The notes below the pieces were generated by a model, which did not search any database, was not told where the DNA came from, and saw only the letters and a program-made list of their open reading frames with translations. The translations under genes were made by a program, and so were the position numbers. This document shows, one piece after another, positions 51,361 through 63,014 of a DNA stretch of 64,000 nt. Every line of letters starts with the position of its first letter. Position 1 is the first letter of the stretch. The DNA comes from Hygrophila difformis (Eukaryota > Streptophyta > Magnoliopsida > Lamiales > Acanthaceae), in NCBI GenBank assembly GCA_030278955.1, contig JAOANR010000013.1, forward strand, positions 39,964,191 to 40,028,190, read 5' to 3'.

Positions 51361-54300
51361 TGTAACATCCCGATTAATTATTTCGTAATTAATTTACTAA
51401 TTATGATTAATTATATGAATTGTGTTATAAGATAATTTAATTAGTTGGAGGAGTTATATGAGTAGCCTATTTAGAATATTAAGTGGTGGAATTAGGGTGG
51501 CCCAACCCACTTAATAAATAAATGAGAAGAAGGTAGTCCAAGTCCAACTTACCAAAGCCCACAAACACTCCACTCACACCGATCGGGAGTTTGCATATTA
51601 GAGGACATTCCTCACAACCCCAAATCCCGTCACTTTTAGGGATAGGGTTAGGGCAATTGGAGAGAGAACAATGGTGCTCAATAATGGAAGAAGAAGATGA
51701 AATCCACTTGCTTCTTGGTGGAGAATTGAAGACCTCACCAAGGTAATACCCTCATTCCTCTTCCCTTTTCCTCCTTCATCCCCAATTCTTCTTTTCCATT
51801 TCTGTGGTCGATTTCTAAGTTTCCGGAGCATCTATGCCGCTGTCGCGGCGGCGAAGTGAGGAACGGGAGGGATTGGAGGTCGTGCCTAGCAGGAGGAGAC
51901 ACCACAGCACGGTGGCGCGCTGTGGTGAGGACTGGGCGACGCACAGACGTGCGTCGCAGTGGCAGCGGAAGCTGCTGACCGCCGGCGCTGGATGCGCGGC
52001 GGTGGCGGCAGATTTTTGGTGCTGATTGCGATGGTGTCCGGCGGTGGAGTGGTGGTGGTGGTGCTTTGACGATGATGACAGTGGAGGTGGTGAAAGGATG
52101 TACTTGTTCTTCCTTATTTTGGTGCTCTTTTTTGATTGTTGGGGAATTCTTTGCTTAAGTGTCATATGAATTTGATTGAGGACTATGTGTATTATGTTGA
52201 AATGGGTTTTATTGTTTAAGTGATGATGAATTCCATAGTTTGAATTGTATATGGATTTGGCGAATTTATGCTCAAATGTGGATTTTAATTTACTAGCTTT
52301 AGAAATTAGTTAAACTTAATTTCTATGGATTCTAGATGTGTAACTTGAAGGGATAAAGTGGATTAGTGAATGCTTGTATTGAGTTTTTATAAATAGTTTG
52401 GGCAGCGTTGATTGTTGAGTAAATTGTACAATATTACATTGGGTTCCTAGTTCACTAAAATATATTGGGTATTTGATTTCAATGTGGATTTGGTATTGGG
52501 TTGCATGCCTTGGATGTTATTGATAAGTGATGATAGCTTGTAGAAGTTTACATGGTTCTGGTTATTAGTTTAATTAAAATGATGAATTGAGGATTTAAAG
52601 TAGTTTATATTGATATTAGAGTTATGATAAGATTTGTTAGTGCTCTTGAATTCTAGTGCAAATATATTTGATTTGATACTCATTGGGGGATTTTAATAAG
52701 TTGACTTGATTCTTGAATGAACAAAATGGTGGTCCTTGTTATATCAATTTGGATGTATCGACAAGAAATTTAATTGATAATTCATGGGATTTTAATTTGA
52801 TATTAAATATGGGATTTATAGTTAAATGAGAATTTCTTTAATAATTACGAATAACTAGTACTTGTTGGTTAATTGTTGATTGGATTGGATAGTTTGTTTC
52901 AATTAATTAAATTAGGGGATTTGGCTAAGTTTTGATTTAATTGGAATTGTTGTGAAATATATTCATTAGGGAATGGTTGCCTTGATGAATTGGTGTTGGT
53001 TTGTGGGAGTGTGGAAAGGAATTGAAGGTGGATGTTGGTGTTGGAGAAAGGGGAAGATATTAGTTTTTTTTTAATATAGAAGTATTTTTAATTCTTATGA
53101 TTATATTCACTTATAGGGAGCTACCGTGAGTTGGTAATGGAATCATTGGAAGGTTGAAGACGTAACAAGAAGGAAGCTTTAAAGACTGCATATAACAGGC
53201 AAGGGTTATGCTTGCATTTTCTTATGTGTGTTGGGGTGATTTTTGGATGATATTATAATTGTCGCTCGTTTTCATTATCGGGTGATTTGCAAGTTTTTAT
53301 TAACACTATTTATAATGGTTTAAGCTTATGACATGATAATTAGAGGACGAGACGCTTCTCGGGTTATCATATTTCTTATATAGTGATGAATGCTTATTCT
53401 TGTATTCTTATCGAATTCCTCGCACTAATTGTTGAATATGATTCCCTTCTACTGATTTGAGAGTTGGGGATGTTTATATTACTCAGGGAGGTTTGTGATA
53501 CAACATTATGACTTATTAGGACACGATGTTCATATTTATTTGATGAAATGTCATTGTTACGTTGTGTAATGGTGATGCATTAGCTTAGAAAGCTATGCGA
53601 TATGCTTATACGGTTTGGCGAGCATGCGAACCTAGTATCTAGGTGCTTGATTATTATTTTATTGTAACATGCATGCTATTGCATTGGAATTGACTATTAT
53701 TAACCCGATGGGTTTTTCTGATTGATCGGGCAGCCTTAACAGATGTTGTTGAGTCCCGATGGCCCTACGGGGTGGATTATTGGCTGTTATGCCTGTTGGC
53801 CCTTCTGGGTGGATTATTGGCTGTTATGCCTGTTGGCCCTTCGGGGTGGATGATTTGGGTTGTGATGCCTGTGGTCCCTGCGGGGATGGTGTATGTTACC
53901 CTATAACGGGTTGGAGTTGATGATATCCTCACCCGTGGGTTCATACCGCCCGGGTTCTTAGGTTGCCGGCTAGGCATATTCATTGCATTTGCATATAGGG
54001 TAGATAGGTGTATGTTAGGTCATGCATCACGTGCATAAATTGTATGTTTGTGGTTGAAGCACCGGTATGGGACGGTGTGATGATTTATTTATGCCTTTTG
54101 TATGTTTGTGGTTGAAGCACCGATATGGGACGGTGTGATGTTTTATCCGTTTTACTTATATTCTATTTTATTTATATTATGCTTGTTATTATATTATGTT
54201 CTCCCCTTTATTTCCCCTGCACGCATATCCCTTGCTCAGTACGTTGTACTGACTCCTTGCTTTGTCTGTTTTATAGATCCTTCTGGCGGCGCTGCAGCAT

Positions 54301-54762
54301 GATTCGGGTTGGGTATGGAGAGATCACATAGATAGAGTATTCTGTTGCATTTTTCTATGTTATGTGATACTATTTTATAATTAATTATTGGTACTTGGTA
54401 TTCTGCTAGTTGAGGCCGGTGAGCCTAGGATTCACATTCCGTTGGTCGGTGGCCATGTGTGATTTACTGCTCTGGGGCTGGTAGCCCTTTACTTGAGATA
54501 ATTGACTTGTTGCCTGCTTTCGATTCGTGAGGGTTGTAGCCTAGAGATTATGTTGGATGACTATATGAAGTTTATGTAGAGACCTATTCTATATTTGTGC
54601 TTTATATTTTAGCTTCAGCTCATAATTGGTTAATCAAATAATCACTATAGGTTTGTGCTCAGCCTTGTACTAGCGTTTCTAAGCTAGCTGGCCACTAGTT
54701 TAGAATGGTTAGTACGACAGTAATGCTTGCGAAAATTAGGTTTGAATTTTCGGGGCGTTACA
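51361..54762 (+). repeat. 3' LTR of chromovirus-like element
   Basis: 3402 bp, preceded by a purine tract and followed by target copy GTCGA. Confidence 0.93.
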
Positions 54763-54767
54763 GTCGA

Positions 54768-55854
54768 GGCTTTCGATAGGTTGTATAACCGCTTTCTGGC
54801 CATCTTGGGCCCATTCGGAGCACTGAAACACTAAAAAAGAGGCCATGGGACTCCTCTTGGTCGACCAAAACAGCCCCTTGGTCGACCATGGACCCTTCCA
54901 TGGGGTTTGGACATGTTCCTCTCCCTTTTCGAGGCTTCCGATAGGTCGTATAACCCCTTTCTGGCCATTCCAGACCCATTCGGAGCACTTAAGCACTAGA
55001 AAGGATGGCTTTTACCCATGTGACTCCTCTTGGTCGACCACTACAGCCCCTTGGTTGATCATGGACTTTTCCATGGATTCTGGGCATGTTCCTCCCCCTG
55101 TCCAGGCTTCCGGTAGGTCGTATAACCCCTTTCTGGCCATTCCGGGCCCATTCAGAGCACTTAAACACTGAAAAAAAGAAGACCTTTCCCCATGGGGCTC
55201 CTCTTGGTCGACCACTACAACTCCTTGGTCGACCATGGACCCTTCCATGGGGTGTGGGAATGTTCCTCCCCCTGTCCAGGCTTCTCGGTAGGTCATATAA
55301 CCCATTTCTGGCTATTCCGGGCCCATTCGGAGCACCCAAACGCTGAAAATGAGGACCTTTCCCCATGGCACTCCTCTTGGTCAACCACTACAGCCCCTTG
55401 GTAGACCATGGACCCTTCCATTGGGTGTGGGCATGTTCCTCCCCCTGTCCAGGATTTCAGTAGGTCGTATAATCCTTTTCTGGCCATTCTGGGCCCATTC
55501 GGAGCACTTAAACAATGAAGAGGAGTTCCCATGTCCATGGCATATCTCATGATCTACCGGGACATCCTTCTTGGTCGACCAGAGACTCCCCATGGGGTCC
55601 TGACATGTAGCTTATCCCCATTCTATACCTCCGGGTGCCGGGGGATCGTTCCTGGTAATCCCGGAATGACTGTAGGATGGTGGTGTTGGACTTGCTAGAT
55701 ATTCCATTTTTCTTAGCCATAAATATTGGCCTTTAATTATATTTAGTCAATTATAATGCAATTTCAATTTTTTTAGGCCAAATAAATTGTCAAAATTAAA
55801 TTAATTAAATATTATTCTCAATTTTTCGGATATAATATTTTTTTGATGATAACA
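54768..55854 (-). repeat. 5' LTR of TR-GAG element, right part with array units
   Basis: Resumes the ~170-bp array exactly where 45433 left it (GGCTTTCGATAGGTTGTATA), with about five more units (near 54773, 54946, 55117, 55289, 55461). It then has the unique LTR end matching 31700-31972 and closes with GATAACA at 55854. Confidence 0.87.
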
Positions 55855-55859
55855 TCACT

Positions 55860-56635
55860 GTATTGATTTTTTTTGACAGCTTAGGAAAAATGAAAAAAAA
55901 AAACGTGACGGAAACAAACTATAGAGCTTGGGAACCGAACTAGAGCATTGGAAACAAACTTGGTCTCTAAAATATTTTTTTTGGTCTCTAAAATGTTGCT
56001 CTGTCGCTTATCAAACAAAAAAAACAAATGTTGCCATGTCTATTCTAATAAATTGAATTATATGAACTAGAGCATGGGGAATCGAACTAGAGCCTGGAAA
56101 ACAAACTTGGTCTCTAAAAGATAGTACTTCATACGTCCCATTTAACTTATCTTATTTAACTTCTACACACAATCCAATGTATTTTTTCAACAGGTAATAT
56201 CTCAAAATATGTACTACAAAAAATTATAAAAAAATGTATATTCTAAAACTATGTGATTTTACGATTACAACAAAATCCAATTCGACTATTTTTTTCAAAT
56301 ACATACTTGCTATAACATTAAGTCAAAGTTAAATAATGAATTATTTTAAATAATACTTCCTCGTTTGGGATAATTTTATTATATTTGGATGAGAGTGATT
56401 TAAATAATTTAAATTCAAAAAAATACCTTTAAGTTGCATTGGACGAATTTTTTTTGTAGGAGAATTTAAATTTCACCAATTGTTTGGAATAATGTATGGA
56501 TTTAAAAATAAAATTACATGAATTTGAATAATTCCTACCGCAAATCATCATTCAAATGCCAATCCATTCTCTCAAATGAACCTTAAATAAAATGGCAAAA
56601 CCCTTATTTAAAAAAATTGAAACTCGCTCCCATCC
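55860..56635. other. AT-rich intergenic DNA with a ~50-bp direct repeat
   Basis: GAACTAGAGC..AACAAACTTGGTCTCTAAAA occurs near 55933-55978 and again near 56076-56120. No gene seen. Confidence 0.5.
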
Positions 56636-56653
56636 AATAAGCAACCCTCGAAA

Positions 56654-57733
56654 TTTGGACTTCGGCTTGGCCTGAGAAAATATGCCTGCTTATTTGGTTA
56701 ATATCCAGGAGGTCCCTGCCTTGTAATCTATTACGCCACCAGCGCAACCTGGCATCCTCGCCATTGTGTAGCATATGTGGCGATGATGTTGAAGATTGGT
56801 GCCATTGCCTCTTTTACTGCAATTGGGCGGCGACAGTTTGGCGTGGACTACAAGTGCTGATTCCAGGTGACCTCCGTTCCATGGAACCTGCTCTTGTCAG
56901 ATATTGGATCCAAGGTATGTACAACTGCTTCAGTTCCCGGTTCATAGCAGGGATATGGAGTGTGTGGGTAGAACGGAACCTTCGAGTATTTACAGGGAAG
57001 AGCAGTACGCACCAAGCCATCATAAGGTGTGCTCTCCATCTTCATGAATGCCTTGATGCCACCAGGCCAGCTCGCAGGCCTGGTAACGTCTATCCACGGC
57101 TTGTGACTTGGAATTTGGGAGATTGGTCAGGGGAGTACCTCCACACGGATGGGTCATATCTGGCCGGCAGACAACGGGCTGGGTTCGGAGCCGTTCTCCG
57201 GGACCATTCGGGAAGATGGGAGGGAGGTGTCTCGGGCTTTCTTGGTGATGTTTCTGTCCTCCAGGCTGAGGTGGTGGGTATTCTCAATGGCCTCCGGCTC
57301 GCCAAGGAGAAGGGTGTGAGGGAGATCACCTGCCTTTGTGACTCCAAAATGGCTCTTAAACTTGTGACATCAGATATTAGCTCCAGGCACTGGCTCGCAC
57401 CCTATGTGATGAAAATTAAAGACATGAGTTCGGAATTCCAGGTGTGCCGTTTTAGCCATATTTTACGGGAAGGGAATTCAGTTGCTGATCTTTTGGCTAA
57501 GACAGGAGCGGAAGGAGAACAGTTCTTTACAACCTGGGCTTTTCCACCCGATGCTGTGAAAGGCTTCCTTGCGGCTGATGCTGCTGGAGTTTGGTACCCC
57601 CGTGTCTGATATGGGAGTACTGGTTTTATCTTTGCTTTGATCTTCTTTTTCATCTTTATTTTTTTCATATTTTTTCGGCCTCCGTGGCATTTCCCTAGCC
57701 TGTATAGGCTGTTCAGCCAAAAAAAAAAAAATA
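56654..57733 (+). mobile_element. 5'-truncated plant LINE
   Basis: A 1080-bp insert ends in poly(A) (about 57720-57733) and is bounded by an 18-bp target duplication AATAAGCAACCCTCGAAA (56636-56653, 57734-57751). Only the 3' end of ORF2 is present, as is usual for incomplete target-primed reverse transcription. Confidence 0.92.
56656..57609 (+). pseudogene. LINE ORF2 C-terminal part: zinc-binding and RNase H domains
   Basis: One open frame of 318 codons runs from the truncation point to TGA at 57609; the natural start is lost upstream. The N-terminal part (WPEKICLLIWLISRRSLPC, then LCSICG, HCLFYC) is the zf-RVT zinc-binding region found after reverse transcriptase in plant LINEs. RNase H of RVT_3 type follows, with catalytic acidic residues in HTDGSYLAG, LQAEVVGILNGL and CDSKMALKLV, and REGNSVADLLAKTG near the end. 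The frame is undamaged, so insertion is fairly recent, but without endonuclease and reverse transcriptase the copy is dead. Confidence 0.88.
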
Positions 57734-57841
57734 AATAAGCAACCCTCGAAAAAGATTAAAGGACTGTAATGCACTTGCGCCGGTTGTGATTATTAACAAT
57801 CACACTAATAGGAGCATATTTTTATCATTAATATATGAAAT

Positions 57842-58232
57842 TATTATGCATGTAAACAAAACATGTGAATGTCTAGTGTTCAACATCCATGTTCATGCCT
57901 TGATCATAAGGTTAGACATGTGAAAATCTTTAAATGTATATGCCTTGATTATGAGGTTAGTAAATAGTGAGAGGATAAAAAAGTTTATAAATAGCCTATG
58001 TAATGTATTGAGAAGTTAAGTTAGAAAAATTTTATGCAAGCTTAATACTTGTTTCATTTCATAGCCATAATTATTACACTTTATCCATTTTATTATCCCA
58101 CCTTTAAACTTCCTTTCTTTCACCATTTAATCCCAATTTCCATTACAATACTTCCACTATAAACACAAGCTAATAAGCCATATACCATTTTATTGTACAC
58201 ATACATAAATAAAGATAGTTATTTCTATAACA
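57842..58232 (+). repeat. 5' LTR of young copia element
   Basis: 391 bp, identical by eye to 63150-63540. A possible TATA (TTTATAAATAGCC) is at about 57983-57995. Confidence 0.93.
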
Positions 58233-58248
58233 CGTTATCAGCACGAGG
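58233..58248 (+). other. Putative primer-binding site
   Basis: CGTTATCAGCACGAGG directly follows the 5' LTR. It differs from the initiator-Met type used by the SIRE element; the priming tRNA is not identified. Confidence 0.55.
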
Positions 58249-58309
58249 AGACTCTGTCCAGATTATCATTTGAGGTATAATCTCTTATTTCTAAATTTTC
58301 AATAAGATT

Positions 58310-59347
58310 ATGGCTAACCTTGCAAAGCAGGAATTTGCTCCCTTAACCGTTGAAGGAAGCAATTATATGTCCTGGGCCCGAGATGTAAAAATGCATCTTA
58401 CTTCAATGGGTCTGGAAGATACTATTGCTGAAGGCAAAAATCCCAGCCATCAAAATCAGGCAAAAGCCATGATTTTCTTGTGCCATCATATCGAAGAGGC
58501 ACTTAAAATGGAGTACGTGACTGTGGAATCCCCACTGGCATTGTGGGAAAAGCTGAAAGAAAGATATGATAATCTTAAAAAGACGGTGCTTCCAAAAGCC
58601 CTTGATGACTGGACAAACCTGAGACTTCAGGACTTCAAAACAGTCCGGGAATATAATTCCGCTGTGTTCAAAATTACGGCCCAATTGCAATTATGTGGGC
58701 AAAAGATATCTGAAGCAGAAATGCTTGAAAAAACGTATTCTACGTTTCATGCTAAAAACTCAGTATTGAGTGAGACATACCGTCAAAAAGGTTTTCAGAG
58801 ATATTCTGATCTTATCACCTGCTTATTATTGGCTGAACAAAACAGCCTATTGTTGTTGAGAAATCATGAATCTAGGCCCGCAGGTGCAAAACCGTTCCCT
58901 GAGGTGAACGCGGCTCAATCATCGAAATATGTGCGTGATCGTGGGCACTTTAAAAATCAAAATGATGATCGTGGCCAAAATCGGTATCACAATCGAGGCA
59001 GAGGTGAATCATCTCGTCAAAATAATTATCGAAATAAGCCTCGATTTGAGCAAAATCGCAGATATGATACCAGAAGGCCTTACAAACCACAACAAAGAAA
59101 TTATGCAAGAAAGCATAAACAAAATGATGAAATTTGTGATCGTTGTGGAATTAAAGGCCATGTGGCTCAAACATGCCACACAGCTAAACACTTAGCTGAA
59201 CTGTATCAGGCCTCGAAACGAAAAGAAAGATCAGGTGTTGAAGCACACCATAATGCCCACGATGATATTTATGATGATATATTAAATGATAATATCACGC
59301 ACCTGGAAGCTGATGATTTTGTTGAGCCAGATACTGTTACTAAATAA
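58310..59347 (+). CDS. Copia gag (345 residues), intact
   Basis: ATG at 58310 starts MANLAKQEFAPLTVEGSNYM, the typical copia gag opening. The UBN2-type gag domain spans about residues 20-190 (SWARDVKMHLTSMGLEDTI, YNSAVFKITAQLQLCG, LEKTYSTFHAKN). A basic, Arg/Asn/Gln-rich RNA-binding stretch follows (220-270), then a single CCHC zinc knuckle at about 276-289 (CDRCGIKGHVAQTC), and it ends in acidic DDIYDDILNDN. It would form the capsid and bind the element RNA. The stop at 59345 is well before pol and in a different frame, so pol is not reached by simple readthrough. Complete and undamaged. Confidence 0.92.
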   Translation: MANLAKQEFAPLTVEGSNYMSWARDVKMHLTSMGLEDTIAEGKNPSHQNQAKAMIFLCHHIEEALKMEYVTVESPLALWEKLKERYDNLKKTVLPKALDDWTNLRLQDFKTVREYNSAVFKITAQLQLCGQKISEAEMLEKTYSTFHAKNSVLSETYRQKGFQRYSDLITCLLLAEQNSLLLLRNHESRPAGAKPFPEVNAAQSSKYVRDRGHFKNQNDDRGQNRYHNRGRGESSRQNNYRNKPRFEQNRRYDTRRPYKPQQRNYARKHKQNDEICDRCGIKGHVAQTCHTAKHLAELYQASKRKERSGVEAHHNAHDDIYDDILNDNITHLEADDFVEPDTVTK

Positions 59348-59519
59348 TATATTATATAGCTATATATATATTTTACTTGTCTTTTATAATTCCTGTTTAA
59401 TATAAATAATGATATCTTGTACTTCCCTTTTATTATCCATGTATAATATAAATATGCTTTTGTATTAATAATATTTATATTGCTGATGTTTAATAACATT
59501 CTTATATTCTTGTAAAGAA
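59348..59519 (+). other. AT-rich spacer between gag and pol
   Basis: 172 bp of strongly AT-rich DNA with AATATAAATAATG-like poly(A) signals and stops in all frames. It ends ATTCTTGTAAAG just before the pol ATG. It could be an intron remnant or a site where gag-only RNAs end; neither is shown. Confidence 0.6.
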
Positions 59520-62500
59520 ATGGATGCTGGAAATTCAAAAGTCGGAGATGATATCTGCCTCATTGACAGTGCAACAACGCATAGCATTTTGAAAAGCAAA
59601 AGCTATTTCTCCAATTTAAAATTGGAAAAGACCGCAGTGAAAACTATAAGCGGTAATGCAAAATGCATTGAAGGCTCCGGTAGAGCTGTTATATTTCTCC
59701 CTGAAGGGACAAAAATGGCAATTGAAAATGCCTTGTTCTCACGCAAAGCTCGAAGAAATTTACTGAGCTTCAATGATATTCGAAAAAATGGATATCACAT
59801 TGAAACTTCAAAAGAGGCAGATCACGAGTATCTTTTGATAACTCGAATTGAAAATGGCAAAAAATTTGTGAATGAAAAATTGCCATGTTGCTCCTCTGGC
59901 TTATACTATACAAAAATATGTGCCGCAGAAATACATAACCTAGTAGGCTTGAAAGCTACTAGTGAATTTATTACCTGGCACGATAGACTTGGGCATCCTG
60001 GCAGTATAATGCTGAGGCGAATTATTGAAAATTCAAATGGCCATACATTGAAAAGACAAATGATATTGAACCCAAATGAGTTCAATTGTGCAGCCTGTTC
60101 ACAAGGGAAATTGATAACCAGACCATCTCCAGTAAAAGTGGGAATTGAATCCCCTACATTCCTAGAAAGAATTCAAGGCGATATATGTGGACCTATTGAT
60201 CCACCGTGTGGACCTTTCAAGTACCTTATGGTATTAATTGATGCGTCATCACGCTGGTCACACGTTTGTTTATTATCAACTCGCAATTTGGCATTCGCAA
60301 GATTACTTGCACAAATTATAAAATTGCGAGCACAGTTTCCAGATCATCCGATAAAGAAAATACGCCTTGATAATGCTGGAGAATATACATCACATGCATT
60401 TGATGATTTCTGCATGTCGATTGGAATTACTGTTGAACATCCTGTGCCTCATGTGCACACGCAAAATGGTCTGGCAGAATCATTTATTAAGCGATTGCAA
60501 TTAATTGTAAGACCCTTGTTAATGAAATCAAAACTCCATATTTCTGCTTGGGGACATGCTATATTGCATGCAGCCGCACTTGTGAAAATAAGGCCGACAA
60601 GCTATCATAGCTACTCCCCTACATAAATTGTGTTTGGAAAGGAGCCCAATATATCCCACTTGCGAATTTTTGGGTGTGCGGTTTATGTACCGATTGCGCC
60701 ACCACAACGCACAAAAATGGGACCTCAAAGAAGGTTGGGCATATATGTCGGGTATGAATCACCCTCGATTATTAAATATCTTGAGCCAAAAACGGGTGAT
60801 TTATTTACTGCAAGATTTGCAGACTGTCACTTTGATGAAACTCAATTCCCGACATTAGGGGGAGGAAATGATCAACTGAAAAAGGAAATATCTTGGCAAA
60901 GTCCATTTGATTTCCTTGATCCTCGTACAAGGCAATGCGAACTTGAAGTTCAAAGAATTGTGCATTTGCAGGGAATTGCAAATCAATTACCCGATGCTTT
61001 TAATGATGCTGCTAAAGTCACAAAATCATATATAAATGATGCAGCAAATGCACCAGCCAATATAAATGTCCCAGAAGGGCAAATTCCAAGTGCAAATGAA
61101 CCTACTGCACGCCTGAAGCGTGGTAGGCCTTTGGGTTCCAAGGATAAAAATCCACGAAAGAAGAAAATTATCCATATGGGTGATAAATCAATCACAGATG
61201 ATACTCCCGAAGGAGAAATTGATTCAACCCCCGAAAAGGTTGAACCTGAAAATATTCACCCAGAAGAAAATGAAGTTATTGAAACTTCTTTCAATTATAT
61301 CAATACTGGGAAATGTTGGAACCGAAAAGAAACAAACGTTGATAATGCCTTTGCATACAACGTTGCACTCGATGTAATGGAAAATAACGAGGATCCTGAA
61401 CCAAGATCAGTTGAAGAATGTCGGAAAAGAAATGATTGGCCAAAATGGAAAGATGCGATTCAGTCTGAACTAGATTCACTGAATAAACGAAAAGTATTCG
61501 GCCCTATTGTCCAAACACCAAAAAATGTGAAGCCTGTTGGCTACAGATGGGTGTTTGTGAGAAAAAGAAATGAAAATAATGAAATTGCCAAATATAAGGC
61601 AAGGCTTGTAGCCCAAGGTTTTTCACAACGACCGGGAATTGATTTTGAGGAAACATATTCCCCAGTTATGGATGGAATAACATTCAGGTATCTAATGAGT
61701 CTAGCAGTACGAGAAAATCTCGAAATGAGGCTGATGGATGTTGTTACTGCATATTTATATGGCTCATTGGAAAATGATATTTATATGAAAATACCTGAAG
61801 GGTTTAAATTACCTGAGTCTTGCAACTCAAAACCCAGAGAAAATTATTCCATCAAATTGCAAAAATCGTTGTATGGGCTCAAGCAATCTGGCCGAATGTG
61901 GTACAACCGCCTCAGTGAAAGTTTGATAAAGGAATGCTATACAAATGACCCGATCAGCCCTTGTGTATTTATAAAGAAAAATGGGTCAGAATTTGTGATC
62001 GTCGCAGTCTATGTTGACGATTTAAATCTAATTGGAACTCCTGAAGAGTTGAAAAAGGCGGTCGAATATCTGAAAAAGGAGTTTGAAATCAAAGATTTCG
62101 GGAAAACGAAATTTTGCCTTGGCCTACAAATTGAGCATTTGGAAATGGGCATATTTGTTCATCAATCAGCTTATACCCAAAAGGTATTAAAGCAATTTCG
62201 AATGGATTATGCTCATCCGCTAAATAATCCAATGGTCGTTCGGACACTTGATCCTGCAAAGGATCCATTTAGGCCAAAAGAAGATAATGAAGAGCAACTT
62301 GGCCCAGAAATCCCATATTTAAGCGCAATTGGTGCGTTAATGTATCTTGCAAACAGCACGCGACCTGATATCGCGTTTGCAGTCAATCTACTCGCAAGAT
62401 TCAGTTCTTGCCCTACTCAACGACATTGGAAAGGCATAAAGCATGTTTTTCGCTATCTCCAAGGAACAATTGATCTTGGGTTATTTTACCCAAAAGACTC

Positions 62501-63014
62501 TCGACATGAGTTAATTGGCTATGCCGATGCAGGTTATTTATCAGACCCACACAAAGCCAAATCTCAAACAGGCTATATCTTCACGTGTGGTGGAACTGCT
62601 ATCTCTTGGAGGTCAATGAAGCAGACTCTAACTGCTACTTCTTCTAATCATGCCGAAATATTAGCAATCCATGAAGCAAGTCGAGAATGTGTTTGGTTGA
62701 GGTCAATGACTCAACATATATTGAAGAGTTGTGGTTTAATCATTGAACCACAAATGCCCCCAACAATTTTATTTGAAGATAATTCGGCTTGTGTAGCCCA
62801 GTTGAAAGGGGGTTATATCAAAGGAGATAGAACGAAGCATATTTCACCAAAATTCTTCTACACTCATGATCTTCAAAAGAATGGTGAAGTCGATGTGCAA
62901 CAAATTCGATCAGAAAATAATTTAGCGGATCTATTTACCAAGGCATTGCCGACTGCAACATTCGAGAAGCTCGTGAAGAAAATTGGAATGCGGCGGCTTC
63001 GAAATTTAAAATGA
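59520..63014 (+). pseudogene. Copia pol (protease, integrase, RT, RNase H), one in-frame TAA
   Basis: From ATG 59520 one frame runs to the stop at 63014, broken only by TAA at 60624-60626 near the end of integrase. Protease has DSATTHSIL at about residue 16 (DSA instead of DSG). The gag-pre-integrase HHCC region is WHDRLGHPGS...CAACSQGK. The integrase core has GDICGPI, RLDNAGEYTS, and then HTQNGLAESFIKRL. After the stop: FGKEPNISHLRIFGCAVYVP, RT with [20 protein letters not shown] and YVDD at about 62010-62021, and RNase H with YADAGYLSD, SSNHAEILAIHEA and EDNSACVAQLKGG. The C terminus NLADLFTKALP is standard. Apart from the single stop it looks functional. Confidence 0.9.

Larger units (their letters stand above)
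45439..54762 (+). mobile_element. Chromovirus-like (Tekay/Del-type) LTR element, decayed interior
   Basis: 9324 bp with two 3402-bp LTRs (45439-48840, 51361-54762) and a perfect 5-bp target duplication GTCGA (45434-45438, 54763-54767). Primer site TGGTATCAGAGCC is at 48844-48856; a purine tract GGGGGAGTGAA lies at 51350-51360. The interior is only 2520 bp and holds fragments of protease and reverse transcriptase with many stops, and no gag, RNase H, integrase or chromodomain that I can see. The LTRs differ at roughly 29 of 3402 positions (about 0.9 percent). LTR length, TGTAACA ends and the pol wording point to the Tekay/Del group, but the lineage call is tentative. Confidence 0.85.
30052..55854 (-). 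mobile_element. Non-autonomous Ty3/gypsy element with gag only (TR-GAG type), enlarged by nested insertions and duplication
   Basis: The termini read TGTTATCGC at 30052 and GATAACA at 55854 (plus strand), and the same TGTTATC/GATAACA ends bound the inner LTR edges (31972, 34107, 44307). Flanks are GCACT (30047-30051) and TCACT (55855-55859), a 4/5 match to a 5-bp target duplication. Orientation is minus: the right LTR is 5', followed by gag, about 730 bp of non-coding DNA, a G-rich tract (complement of 31976-31983) and the left (3') LTR. No protease, reverse transcriptase or integrase is present, so it would need a helper. Its right LTR is split by the chromovirus-like element, and a 9.76-kb tandem duplication repeats much of the interior. 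Original size without these is about 6 kb. Confidence 0.8.

Noticed and set aside
56125..56165. Stowaway-like GTACTTCATACGTCCCATTT
   Set aside because: Diverged from the CTCCCTCCGTCCC consensus and without a matching right end; not enough to annotate.
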